Below are positions 54,663 to 64,000 of a stretch of DNA of 64,000 bases, in pieces. Below the pieces are notes generated by a model, which saw only the letters and a program-made list of their open reading frames with translations, was not told the DNA's origin and made no database searches. The stretch covers positions 62,001 through 126,000 of the forward strand of contig MCFL01000020.1 of assembly GCA_002102555.1 (NCBI GenBank). The letters are read 5' to 3'. Position numbers and translations under genes: made by a program. How positions within the stretch are numbered: position 1 is the first letter of the stretch; every line of letters begins with the position of its first letter. This DNA is from Catenaria anguillulae PL171 (taxonomy: Eukaryota > Blastocladiomycota > Blastocladiomycetes > Blastocladiales > Catenariaceae).

Positions 54663-56309
54663 ATGGGAAAACAAAAGAAGCAGCTCAAGAACAGGGTGGA
54701 TCCCTACTTTATGATGCTCAATCCTCAGCCCATTGCCTCTGCCCATGTCCATCCCGCTAACTCCACCAACTCCATTTCCACTTCGTCGCCGTCGTCGGAT
54801 GGCAATGACAAGGACAAAGACGACCTGTCGACGGTGCAGGGCTATGTGCAAGATGTGGTCTTCTCGCTGCCGCTGTTCCACCAAACCATGCTCAAGTGGA
54901 TGGACGATCCGAGTGAAATCCAGCACATTTACTCGCAGTTTGCCACGTTTTCGCTTGATGCCACCTCGTCCACCTCTTCGTCGTCATCGCCGGTCGACCC
55001 CACGACGCAAAATGAGCATCTGACTCGGAGACGCACGCTCATGCCCAAGGGTCCCGATTTCCCGCACGTGTGCGAGCAAATTGAAGCCATCATTGATTGG
55101 TCCGCCAACACTGCCTCGTACACATTCTCGTACGCTCGACCTGCATTGGCACCCGAATCCGATGCCCCGCCACCCAACTACTTCCAGGTCCAATCTTTCA
55201 CATTCCGCTACGCCCCGCTCTCGCCAACGGCCTCTGACCTGTCTACTGCCCTGCAAGCCGCGACCTCAACCCACCCTGCCCCCGCCATCGCCCCGGGAAC
55301 CCAGCTCGTGCCCACTGCCCGCATCTCGATCCACCTGAACCATTTACCACCAACAACACGGCGCAACCCAGCCGCCCTGCGCGCCGTGTCCAAACCCTAC
55401 GTATACGAAGACCTGCTGCGCCGTGCATACAAATGGACCGTGCACGCCATGCTCGGCGGATACACGCCCGTGGCAAAGGACGTGCTGGTTGCACGCGACG
55501 TGTTTGCTGCACACTACAAGGCGCTCAAAAAGAAATATGCCTACTTGCTCACGTCGTGGACGGAGTCGACCGATCCGCAAAAGTTTGTGTACGAGGACGT
55601 GGCGTTGACGGCGTACTTGACGCTGCTTTGGGTTGCGACGCATGGCCAGAGCGAAGCCCAGGCCAAGCGCGAGGTTGTGTTTGCGGACTTGGGATGTGGT
55701 AATGGGCTGTTGACGTACTTGCTGACCATGGAAGGGTATCGCGGGTATGGCGTGGACATTCGCGCGCGCAAGATTTGGCCGCGGTGGAGGGAGGAATGCC
55801 CGCAAGTGGTGTTGGTTGAGTCGACGCTGGATTTGCAGACGTATGCGTTGCCTGCAGACGTCACCTGGGTCATTGGCAATCATGCCGACGAGTTGTGCCC
55901 GTGGATTGCCGAGCTGGCCATGCGGCCGAGAACGGCACCGATTGCGACAGCTCATGACGATACCGTGGGCGAGGACGACGACCAGGAGCAAGCAGCGTTG
56001 GCGGGCAAGGTGGGCCAGTCCATTGCACCACACTTGTTCGTGTTGCCTTGTTGCTTCTACAATCGCGAGGGCAACTTGTTTGCGCCAAAGGCATCCTCGT
56101 TTCCTGTCCCACAGCATTTGGAGGCGGCCGGGTCCCGGTACAAGCGGTACTTGCAGTACATTGGTGAGCTGTGCGATGCCATGGGGTTTGATGTGACGTA
56201 TGATGCGTTGAGGATTCCGAGTACCAAGAACCAGGCCTTGATTTGCAAGTTTCGTGGTGTTGCACCAAAGTCGGAGCAGCTCCAAGTGACGGAAGATGCA
56301 ACGGCGTGA
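54663..56309 (+). CDS. TRM44: tRNA (uracil-O2-)-methyltransferase Trm44
   Basis: Single-exon gene of 548 residues. Trm44 adds the 2'-O-methyl group to U44 of tRNA-Ser in the cytosol using S-adenosylmethionine. The SAM-binding region is FADLGCGNGLLTYLLTMEGY followed by GYGVDIRARKIWPRW, characteristic of the family. Other conserved parts are PKGPDFPHVCEQIEAIIDW, YVYEDLLRRAYKWTVHAML, KFVYEDVALTAYLTLLW, VIGNHADELCPWI, LPCCFYNREG and RYLQYIGELC. The first ATG (MGKQKKQLKNRVDP) fits. Low-complexity segments rich in Ser, and an acidic one near GEDDDQEQ, interrupt the core. It is convergent with eIF6, with only 53 bases between the stops. Confidence 0.92.
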   Translation: MGKQKKQLKNRVDPYFMMLNPQPIASAHVHPANSTNSISTSSPSSDGNDKDKDDLSTVQGYVQDVVFSLPLFHQTMLKWMDDPSEIQHIYSQFATFSLDATSSTSSSSSPVDPTTQNEHLTRRRTLMPKGPDFPHVCEQIEAIIDWSANTASYTFSYARPALAPESDAPPPNYFQVQSFTFRYAPLSPTASDLSTALQAATSTHPAPAIAPGTQLVPTARISIHLNHLPPTTRRNPAALRAVSKPYVYEDLLRRAYKWTVHAMLGGYTPVAKDVLVARDVFAAHYKALKKKYAYLLTSWTESTDPQKFVYEDVALTAYLTLLWVATHGQSEAQAKREVVFADLGCGNGLLTYLLTMEGYRGYGVDIRARKIWPRWREECPQVVLVESTLDLQTYALPADVTWVIGNHADELCPWIAELAMRPRTAPIATAHDDTVGEDDDQEQAALAGKVGQSIAPHLFVLPCCFYNREGNLFAPKASSFPVPQHLEAAGSRYKRYLQYIGELCDAMGFDVTYDALRIPSTKNQALICKFRGVAPKSEQLQVTEDATA

Positions 56310-56362
56310 TTTTGTCTGTATTTATTAATTGTAGGCGTGCATAAGATTGAATGTACAAGTAT

Positions 56363-57332
56363 TCATACTAACCCATGCTGAGCGATACTGCCAGTGTACC
56401 GCAGCACATTTGGCTTCTTCATGCTCGTCCCCACAAACTCTTGCGCCAGCCCAAGCACCTGCTCAATCACCACCTGCTCGCTGTGCCAAGTCGCTGCCCC
56501 AATCACGGCCAGAAAATCATTGGCCACAATCCCTGCACCGACTTGTTGCTTGCCATAATTGACGGTGGTGGCCGTCACGGGAATGTCCAACAGATCCTGC
56601 AGCTGCAATCGAATCGAGTCGGGAATGGTTGGTGAAATGACGCCGCCGGCATTATTGAGGACCAATGCCGAGCCAATGAGCGAGGGCGAGATTGGCAGCT
56701 CTTCTTCGTCTTCGTCTTCGTCGTCGTCTTCACTTTGTTGACCGTCGCCGCCAGTTGCTCCTGTTGCGGTATGCGCCTGAGGCTCGGTCGTCAGCGGTAC
56801 TCGAATCACCTCGACGCCCAACACATCCCCAATGCACTCGACTGATTCGCCAGCCAAATCTCTGCTCACGACCGCCACCCGGTCGTTGCACGCAACCACA
56901 TTGCCCAACGCATTCAACTTTTCGCCCTCGACTTTGCGCACCACGACGCCGTCGGGAACATTGGTCTCGATGAGGTCGAGTTCGAGGTCTGTCGCATTAT
57001 CGGGCAAAAGCAACCCGCGCACATTGCCGGCCGCCAGCGTGCCAACGAGCCGCGTGTTGGCTAGCGTGGTTGGAATGATGGGCAAGACGTCGCCGATTTC
57101 GGATTCAAGCACATTGTACAGGCCGACGGACCGCACATCGTGGTCGGCGTGGTCCGGGTGCACGGTTGGTACCAGGCAGTAGGTGTTGGTGAGGATCGAG
57201 AATGCGCCAACGTCGGATGAGACGCCGTAGCGTGCGCCTGATTGTTGAATGAATGGTGTCCGTCAGTTCCTTTGCCGACTGGGATTGGAGGGCCAAACTG
57301 GCATGAAGGTGGCACATACGGACGGATGCCAT
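56363..57332 (-). CDS. TIF6: Translation initiation factor eIF6 (Tif6-like), divergent
   Basis: Two exons, 57332-57320 (13 nt, MASV plus one base) and 57237-56363, giving 295 residues in frame. eIF6 binds the 60S subunit, acts in its biogenesis and blocks premature joining with 40S. Conserved elements: MASVRARYGVSSDVGAFSIL then TNTYCLV, a GLLLPDNATDLEL segment, EGEKLNALGNVVACNDRVAV, LNNAGGVISP, TVNYGKQQVGAGIVANDFLA and a final TSMKKPN. The family is normally about 245 residues; the excess is mainly an acidic insertion (SEDDDEDEDEEEL) before the SLIGSALVLNN strand. The minimal first exon is fixed by the match of MASVR to the usual N-terminus. Divergence is higher than expected for such a conserved factor. 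Confidence 0.88.
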
Positions 57333-57615
57333 TATGGAGAGTTGCGTCGAAACGGTGCGTGGGATACGATATCGTGATTGCGTTGTGCGTCGCAGTTTGC
57401 ATGTGCTTGAAGAGCATCGGCAATCGTCGACAGCCAATCCATTTATGCATTTGCTCCAGCCTGCACCTGTCTAAAGCAAATGACTCGCGCGTCAGAAGGC
57501 ACGGGTGCGGACAACCAGGATACAGCGACAGAATGAGATGAATTCTTAAATCACTGCAAAATCTATCAAGAATACATAAAAGAGCCCTTGGCTCACTCTG
57601 TCACTGCCCCGGACT

Positions 57616-60600
57616 CTACCCACGCGAATGCCCGCCAGTCGACGTTGATCGATTCGTTCGTGAAACTACGAGTGCTGCATTCTTGACGAGCTCCTTTGTC
57701 GCAGTCAGCGCATCTTCGGCCGACTTCATGTCCCTCTGGCTGGCCGCTACCGACTCGAGAGTCTTCAACTGGTCTTCCCACACGCGCATTTCGTCGGCAG
57801 ATGAAAATTGAATCAGCCATCGCTCTGGCCGATTGAACGGATTGAGTCGCGCGCAATTTGGTAAGCCGGCAATGTTGGTTTCCAGGATCCCCTTCTTGAG
57901 ACGCAGGACCGTGTCGTTTGGTCCGCCGCCGGGCGGGCTGTCTGTGTGACATGGGAGTAATATGATGACACCTGGGAAAAAAAAAGAGTGGGAGTGAGGA
58001 AAACACGGACTCATGAGGCGAATTATGCACTCGTGAGAGCAGAAACATGTACCTTGCCGAAAGCAAACGTGGAGCGAATGCCTGCGCCACGTCGAAAAGT
58101 ACCGGTCCTCGCGCTTGACAGGAAACTCGCCCGAAATGTGTCCATCGCCAACCTTGGTGTCACCGACTACCAGCATGGTTTGCGACAGCCGCGGCGACGA
58201 CCGGACGACCGCAATCCCACTTTCCGTCGGTGGCGACGTTGGTGCCTCAACCGCAACCACCGACGACGAAATCGCGCCAACGTCCATGGACACATCTTGC
58301 GCATGCCGATGCTGTACGGCGATGAGAAACGCAACGCGGCCCACGAGCGCATAAAACGTAAACATGGCGCCGTACATGGTCACGATGAACTGGAGCCAGG
58401 ACGCAACCAGCCGAGTGCCGAAATCAAAGACGTTAAAGGGAAGCAAGATGCCTGTGGCGAGCACCACGTTTTGCATGGCATAAAAGTTCCACACGGATTC
58501 GCCCCACTCTTGGCTGACTTTGCGCGTGCGAAAGGCCAGGTACAAGACTGAGAGCGAGAGCACACCAAGGAATATGAAGATGGCCACCGAGAGACTGATT
58601 GCCAAGGTGGGCGAGGCGCTCGAGTTGGGTTTGCATCGCCAATATGGATCCAGACCCATGACTTCGCCAACTTGAAGCGGGCTGACAGTTTGGAACAAGG
58701 CCAATATCAAAAAGTGGACGCTCATGAGACCGCCGACGGCGACGAGCAGGTTGCGATTGGTGATGCGCATGGACTTGCCGAGTTGAACGTTGTCATAGAT
58801 AAAGTCTGCACACAAAACGTGAGCAGGAGGTCGGTGTTTGTTCCTCTGTGAGGAGCGCGAAAAACGTACAGATACGGAACGCCTTGACGGCCGCACAGGA
58901 AAGAATTAGATTGACGCCAGTCAGCAGCAGTGACATGTTTCCTGCACACGATGCTGCCGTCGGCATTCCCAGAGACAAGAGCGGGGCAATAGCCAAGCAC
59001 AGACACCCAAGGCTCGTGAGCATGAGAAACGTGAACGACAGGTGGCGGACGGTCGCTGACTCGCGATTCTTGGCCAAGTATACCATGACAAGGACAATGA
59101 CGGCGACCGAAAAGGCAACAATCAGCACGACAAACCACGATAACGGGTCTGTCCATGCCATGAATGGTGGTCCAGGCTGGGCACGGTCGAATGGAACACG
59201 GCTTGAGCCGTCAAAGAAACTCAGCGGTTCGTGCTCGATGTGCGTGTAATTGGGCGTGAGCGACAATGGGTTGCGAAAGATGCCATTGACTGCGTTGAAG
59301 ATGGTAAACTCGCCCAATCGGTCGCCTGTTTCTTGGTTGAATTGTACGGGACCAGAGACGCCGTCGAATGGGACAAGAAAGTCTTGCAAAGTGCCACTGT
59401 GATCCAAGTCGACCACGTTTTGGAATCCATACTTTTCAGCGAGCTATTATTTCCATTTAAACCGAGTCGCATGAGGCATTTTGCCTTTGGATTGATTAAC
59501 ACATTGTGAGACATACCCGAACAAGTCCTGCCGCGAGACTGTAGACGCAGTCGCAGTACTGTGTACCAAATGGCGGGTAAGCGACGCCGGGGTACACTTG
59601 CTCCCACTTGCTCCTCAGCTCGACACTGCGAGCCGTCTCGCGCTCGGCTGGATACACCACAATAAGTCCATTTGTCACCTTTGTTATAGTCTCCATGCCT
59701 CTTGGTTGTGAGCCAATAAAGACGGTGTAAAGCCCGTCAGCAGAGAGCTGGGCAAACAAACGCGAGTGAGCGTGCAACGCTCTTGATTCAGCCCACAGGT
59801 CAGGAAAAAAAAAGGCATACCCACACGAAATCCTTTCCAACCAGTCCCATATCGCTTGCCTGTGGTAAAATGTACTTTCCTTCATGCGACTGGCCCATGT
59901 ACACAATGACGCGCCAGCCCGACTGCTTGATGGCACTTAGCTGATTGTGTGTATCCGTTGCGCCCAAATCAAATGTTTGTGTCATTTGAATCGTGATACC
60001 AAACCGGATTGCGCCCGTGACAAAAGAGCTGTACAGAGACTGTCCCTATGAGTCCACGGAAAGCAAATAGTAGCAGGTGAGCAACGGCAAGGAGTACAAG
60101 TAAGAAAGTGAGTGGGATGCGCGTGAAAGGAACTGAACGTACATATGCGTCTGTGCACGCCAGAACCACGACATTCTGCCAGCCCATGCTGCGCACAAAG
60201 GCAGCCATAGCAAGTCCCATTTGTGGGTCATCCTGTAATACCCCAGCAGTGGTCGAGAAGTTAGCCAGGAAATCAAGACGGATGAGTGAGGAATTCATCG
60301 CACATGCCGGAATTGATCTGTAGAACCGAATAAACTCCCGTTTGTCGGAAAGCTCCAAACTTGTGCTGCTCCCGCTGCACATCCACATTTTGTACTTGCG
60401 GCCAACTGCCAGCGCCGTGGGTATACTCATACGACTCATAAAGTCGCCCGCAATCGCGTGGAGATTGTTTTTCGCGATGGACTCAAGTTGAGCTTCGACA
60501 ACCATGGATCGTAGAATAGCGTCACCGCGCGAAGTATCCGTATAGCTGATATTGAAGCGATAATTTGGGTGCAAGGTTTGGAGCGCAGTTGTGTGTTGGT

Positions 60601-60874
60601 CCATGACTCGGACCAGATTGGCCATTTTCGTGACCGCATCACCAGACGCTGTGAAACAATTGTTACCAGTTTTTCAGAAAGTATAACTCCAGTCGATAAA
60701 TTATCCTGTCAAGTACATACTTGCACTGGTGTACGGCAAGTTAAGACCGATGTTGAAAGTGTTGATGGTCGCCGTTGCTTGGTTGCAGTGGATCACGAAA
60801 AGGAGCGCCACGAGGAAGACAACGGCATGAAGGCTCTTCCCAGCATTTCCCTTTCTGCTGATTGAACTTTCCAT
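57616..60874 (-). CDS. Class C (glutamate/GABA-B-like) GPCR with periplasmic-binding-like ectodomain
   Basis: Eight exons: 60874-60721, 60648-60308, 60232-60143, 60045-59821, 59747-59517, 59443-58870, 58805-58053, 57971-57616 (2724 nt, 907 residues). Signal peptide around LHAVVFLVALLFVIHCNQAT; ANF-type ectodomain (HAIAGDFMSRMSIPTALAVG, GWQNVVVLACTDAY, GSQPRGMETI); 7TM block (FVVLIVAFSVAVIVLVMVYL to FYALVGRVAFLIA); cytosolic module (GEFPVKREDRYFSTWRRH, VCFRQG, LETNIAGLPNCARL, RWLIQFSSADEMRVW, SQRDMKSAEDAL). The intron after exon 2 (60307-60233) must use a GC donor (CCG/GCATGT) to match its paralogue; if retained it adds 25 residues without a stop. An in-frame ATG at 60910 is an alternative start. 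Confidence 0.87.
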
Positions 60875-62257
60875 CTTTGCATTGCCCTCAGCTGTGTGGT
60901 CTGATTTCATAGAGTCGTTTTTGGTGTACATACAGTACCATTCAATCTCAGGTCTTGTTCGAGCATTTCCCAGGTGTACTGCATAATTGACCTCGTTGCA
61001 AAACTGTTCGCATCTGCCAGAATGGACCCAGCTCGACCGATCAAGGTATGCATTGGCACTCAAATGAAAGCAGCCGCGGACAGAATGCACAAACTATACA
61101 GTCATAGACTTGCATGCAAACTTACACACATGAATCATCGAACATGAATCTGCCGAATGTCTTTGAGGCCTGGATGGGCAAATTGCACTTGGTGGCATTG
61201 GACAGTTGGACGTGCCTTGCAAACTTTCAGACTCCGATTTTTGCTGCACGACATTGGTAATGTTCTCAGAGGAGGCGTGGAAATGGTGATCCTTCACGCT
61301 GCCTGTCGATGTCACGGATTCAAACATCATTCACAAGGTATGCTTTCCGTACCGAAGACGCGAGGCGATGCCATAGTCTTTTGACGAGCTAATCTCGCTG
61401 TACGAAGATCCTGATTGACACGAAATGCGCCGATCAGGGACCACTGCCACCAAGTGTCACGCTGTCACCACTTCGTCAATTTCACTTCAACATACACGTC
61501 GTGCCCATTCTATCAACTCTCGACTTCGTTTCGCTGACAATGAGCCGTGTCAAGCATCTGCCGAGTCCATCTTGCACATTGATATCAAGCCGCGTGATGC
61601 TCCGCCACCACTGAAGGTTGAAAACTGGGCAACCATCAGCAATCAGGAAAGTGGGTCGTAGGAAGGCGATCTCATTGAACGGACCTGGGGCGCCGCTGTG
61701 AGGATGCAACGTCGGAATCCCCGAACTGAACAATAGTTGAGGTGGGAGGATTCCGGAGAGCGTGAACAGGGTGCGACGTTCAGCGGATGCAGACCTTCAC
61801 CTGCGCAGCTGTGACGTTGAGCTTTGGGACAGTTGGAGCCGTGCGCGGTTCGTGTGTTTACTTCGTGGTCGGCGCCGTCGTGGCCAAGTGATCGTTTTAT
61901 GCTCCGCCACTCAACGAACAAGCGTGGAGAATGAGAGAATGGCGAGGCTCGGCTGCCTGGTGGCTGCGCGGAGCATTCGGTGCTATGTGGGTCGAGCAAC
62001 GGATACCATTGCTGCATGTTGGGAAGCTTGGCGGACAGCGGTAGTGACAAGTAAGATCAGGCAAGTATATGAGATCTGGGCTTGGTGATAAACAAGGTCA
62101 TCTTGGCCACGTTGCCGATCAATATAAAGCAGTTGGGATCTGCAGGTGGGCTGCCGATTCACACTTGGCGCCACAAACCTCAGTTCCATCCAACCAAGGG
62201 TTGGTGCCGTGCAGGTTGCGTAAACCCTCCGAAGCGATTCGTCATCAAATTTTCAAA
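60875..62257. other. Gene-poor divergent region
   Basis: About 1.4 kb between the minus-strand receptor and the plus-strand ribosomal protein gene. Open frames on both strands are short and unstructured (for example 61643-62050 on the minus strand). It should contain both promoters. No RNA gene or repeat was recognised. Confidence 0.45.
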
Positions 62258-63255
62258 ATGGTCAGTCAGTTACACTATGCACGCTACATCCATGTACCTC
62301 TGAACGGCTGTCATGAACAATCCCGACACCCTGCACCTCGACCTCGAACCGCTGCCCAATGGACATACCACTTCTGGATCCGATTGTGCCAACAATTTGC
62401 ATGGTTGACCTCTGCTTCCCTGTCGGTTCAACTACAGCGCCGTACCAGCCGCCTCAACACCGTATCACCGCCGTTCAGTTGACAGGACGACTTTGACCCA
62501 AAGCCCTCGCACATTCCATCCGTTCATGACAGCCGTTCAGAAAGTTGCAGCTGCACCATTCACCGTCCATCACGAAAACTCACCGCTGACCTTTGCTTCG
62601 TCCGTCCGGACACACCCCGTCACTTAATTTTTCACTTTTCAGACCGCTGAAAAGAAGTCGACCAACGTCATGCGCGAGCTCAAGCTCGAGAAGCTTGTTC
62701 TCAACATTTGCGTGGGTGAGTCTGGTGATAAGCTCACTCGTGCCGCCAAGGTGCTCGAGCAGCTCACTGGCCAGACCCCCGTGTACTCCAAGGCCAAGTA
62801 CACTGTGCGTTCGTTCGGTATCCGTCGTAACGAAAAGATTGCCGTCCACGTGACTGTGCGCGGTGCCAAGGCCGAGGAGATTCTCGAGCGTGGTCTCAAG
62901 GTCAAGGAGTACGAACTCCGCGCCGCCAACTTCTCGCAAACCGGTCACTTTGGTTTCGGTATCACCGAACACATTGATCTCGACATCAAGTACGACCCCA
63001 CCATTGGTATTTACGGTATGGACTTCTACTGCGTCATGGGCCGCGCCGGTTTCCGTGTGTCGCGTCGTCGTCGCGCCGTCGCCAAGGTTGGTGCTCCCCA
63101 CCGCATCACCAAGGACGAGACCATTGAGTGGTTCAAGAAGAAGGTGCGATCTCTTGTTCTGGGTGGCAAGTTCTTTTCTTGCATGGATGGAATACTAACT
63201 GAAACGGCGGTTCTTTTCATCCGTTCAGTACGATGGTGTCATCCTCAACAAGTAA
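62258..63255 (+). CDS. RPL11: 60S ribosomal protein uL5 (RPL11)
   Basis: Three exons: probably 62258-62260 (the ATG alone), 62643-63143 and 63229-63255, total 531 nt, 176 residues. Exon 2 carries [77 protein letters not shown] and [20 protein letters not shown]; exon 3 supplies YDGVILNK, the usual terminus. uL5 binds 5S rRNA in the central protuberance of the large subunit. The ATG/GTCAGT site at 62258 gives a 382-nt first intron, much longer than others here, as is common for ribosomal protein genes in fungi. Strong codon bias (CTC, AAG, GCC, CGT) marks high expression. Exons 2 and 3 are certain; the first exon is inferred. Confidence 0.92.
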
Positions 63256-63480
63256 GTTGTGCTGCTTCCCACCTTGTTGACGTGTGTCCTTGTGCATTTC
63301 GGCCGGATGTGGTGAGACTGGATTCGCGTTCACTCGTCTTTGTCTTGGTCAAAATACATTTGTTGGCCCTCGGTTTTTTTCCTGCCCTCCCTGGTTCTTT
63401 CGGACCTCGCGTTTTCCTGGATTGGCTCACCTTTTCGAGAGAATCAGTATGAGAGAGAGTTGGTCGTGACAACCGTTGAG

Positions 63481-63688
63481 ACCCTTGTCTGGACCACATT
63501 GTTTTGGAGCTTGATGGCAAGCTCAAGGACAAGGACTGGGAAAAGATCAATGTGACGAATATTCTGGCTTGGCAGCTTAGGTGAGCTGCATTTCTCGATA
63601 CTTGGTTAACGAATCGACTTACGGGACGGCATGATTGAAAAGTGGACTCTTGGGTGCTGTCAAGCGCCTTGGAAAGCAGAGGAGCTAA
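63481..63688 (+). CDS. 3' exons of an unidentified small protein gene
   Basis: Two exons with coding character: 63481-63580 (LDHIVLELDGKLKDKDWEKI then NVTNILAWQL) and 63643-63688 (SGLLGAVKRLGKQRS, stop TAA), joined by a 62-nt GTGAGC...AAAAG intron that completes a serine codon. The upstream exon or start could not be placed; the frame upstream of 63481 meets a TGA, so an intron acceptor at TTGAG is assumed. The fragment is charged and helical with a basic tail. I do not recognise it. It starts about 225 bases after the uL5 stop on the same strand. Confidence 0.5.
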
Positions 63689-64000
63689 TGTTTACTTGCC
63701 CGTTTGGGGATTCTGGTGGACAAAATGGAGCGCCCCAAGTGCAAGCACAAGACTGGTGAAGAGCCTGACTCATCTCATGCCCGCGCGAGCATTTACGATC
63801 GTAAGCGCCAATGCATGCTGGGGCACGCCTGCAGTCAGCAAGACGATTTGCTGGCGGTAGGCATCGCGATCGCACAAAGCAGGTAAATGTGACGCTCCGA
63901 ACCCTCGACGCCTGACGACCTCCTCGGCCCGACAATCCAGGCGGTCGGGTCCGACTGGAGCTAAGAGAGCGGCCTCATAAATGCCTGCCCCCTGTCCCTC
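63689..64000. other. Window end without a recognised gene
   Basis: About 310 bases at the right edge. Open frames on both strands (63704-63886 plus, 63660-63935 minus) show no recognisable motif; a coding exon of a gene continuing beyond the window cannot be excluded. Confidence 0.35.

Overview
The window is nuclear DNA from a eukaryote with compact genes. Introns are short (about 57-107 nt) and almost all GT-AG, and genes sit on both strands a few hundred bases apart. The housekeeping genes (Nar1, CDK11, Hog1-type MAP kinase, Leu5-type carrier, Yth1/CPSF30, Trm44, eIF6, ribosomal uL5, HSBP1) fit a fungus or fungus-like microbe. The combination of a fungal-type Hog1 kinase with many class C (glutamate/GABA-B-like) receptors suggests an early-diverging zoosporic fungus such as a blastocladiomycete or chytrid. 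This placement is inference; no rRNA or mitochondrial marker is present.

Layout. 1-4.4 kb: the 3' end of one class C receptor gene followed by a complete one. 4.7-8.8 kb: an AT-hook-containing low-complexity protein and Nar1. 9.2-22.3 kb: an array of tryptophan-rich ankyrin-like repeat genes (one pseudogene, four tandem genes on the minus strand, one divergent gene on the plus strand carrying an in-frame TAG). 22.4-27.5 kb: a YEATS2-like chromatin reader and an unrecognised spliced gene. 28.3-30.4 kb: a further ankyrin-family gene with a broken N-terminus. 30.5-34.3 kb: CDK11-like kinase, HSBP1, mitochondrial carrier. 35.0-37.2 kb: two divergent paralogous small secreted proteins. 37.8-39.5 kb: Hog1-type MAPK with eight exons. 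39.5-41.0 kb: gene-poor. 41.0-45.0 kb: a composite receptor with a Bmp/PnrA-type ligand domain, Kelch repeats and a 7TM domain. 45.2-50.2 kb: Yth1/CPSF30 and a large Ser/Thr kinase. 50.9-54.4 and 57.6-60.9 kb: two more complete class C receptors, with Trm44 and eIF6 between them. 62.3-63.7 kb: ribosomal protein uL5 (RPL11) and the 3' exons of an unidentified gene.

Two expanded families dominate. The receptors share a signal peptide, a periplasmic-binding-like ectodomain, seven TM helices and a conserved cytosolic module that looks PH-like. The ankyrin-like family has near-constant N-termini joined to diverged repeat bodies, and the copies look mosaic, as expected from ongoing duplication and gene conversion. 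The most unusual single gene is the Bmp-Kelch-7TM receptor.

Exon coordinates were derived by hand from reading frames, splice consensus and paralogue alignment. Where a full exon set is given, the summed length is a multiple of three unless stated otherwise.
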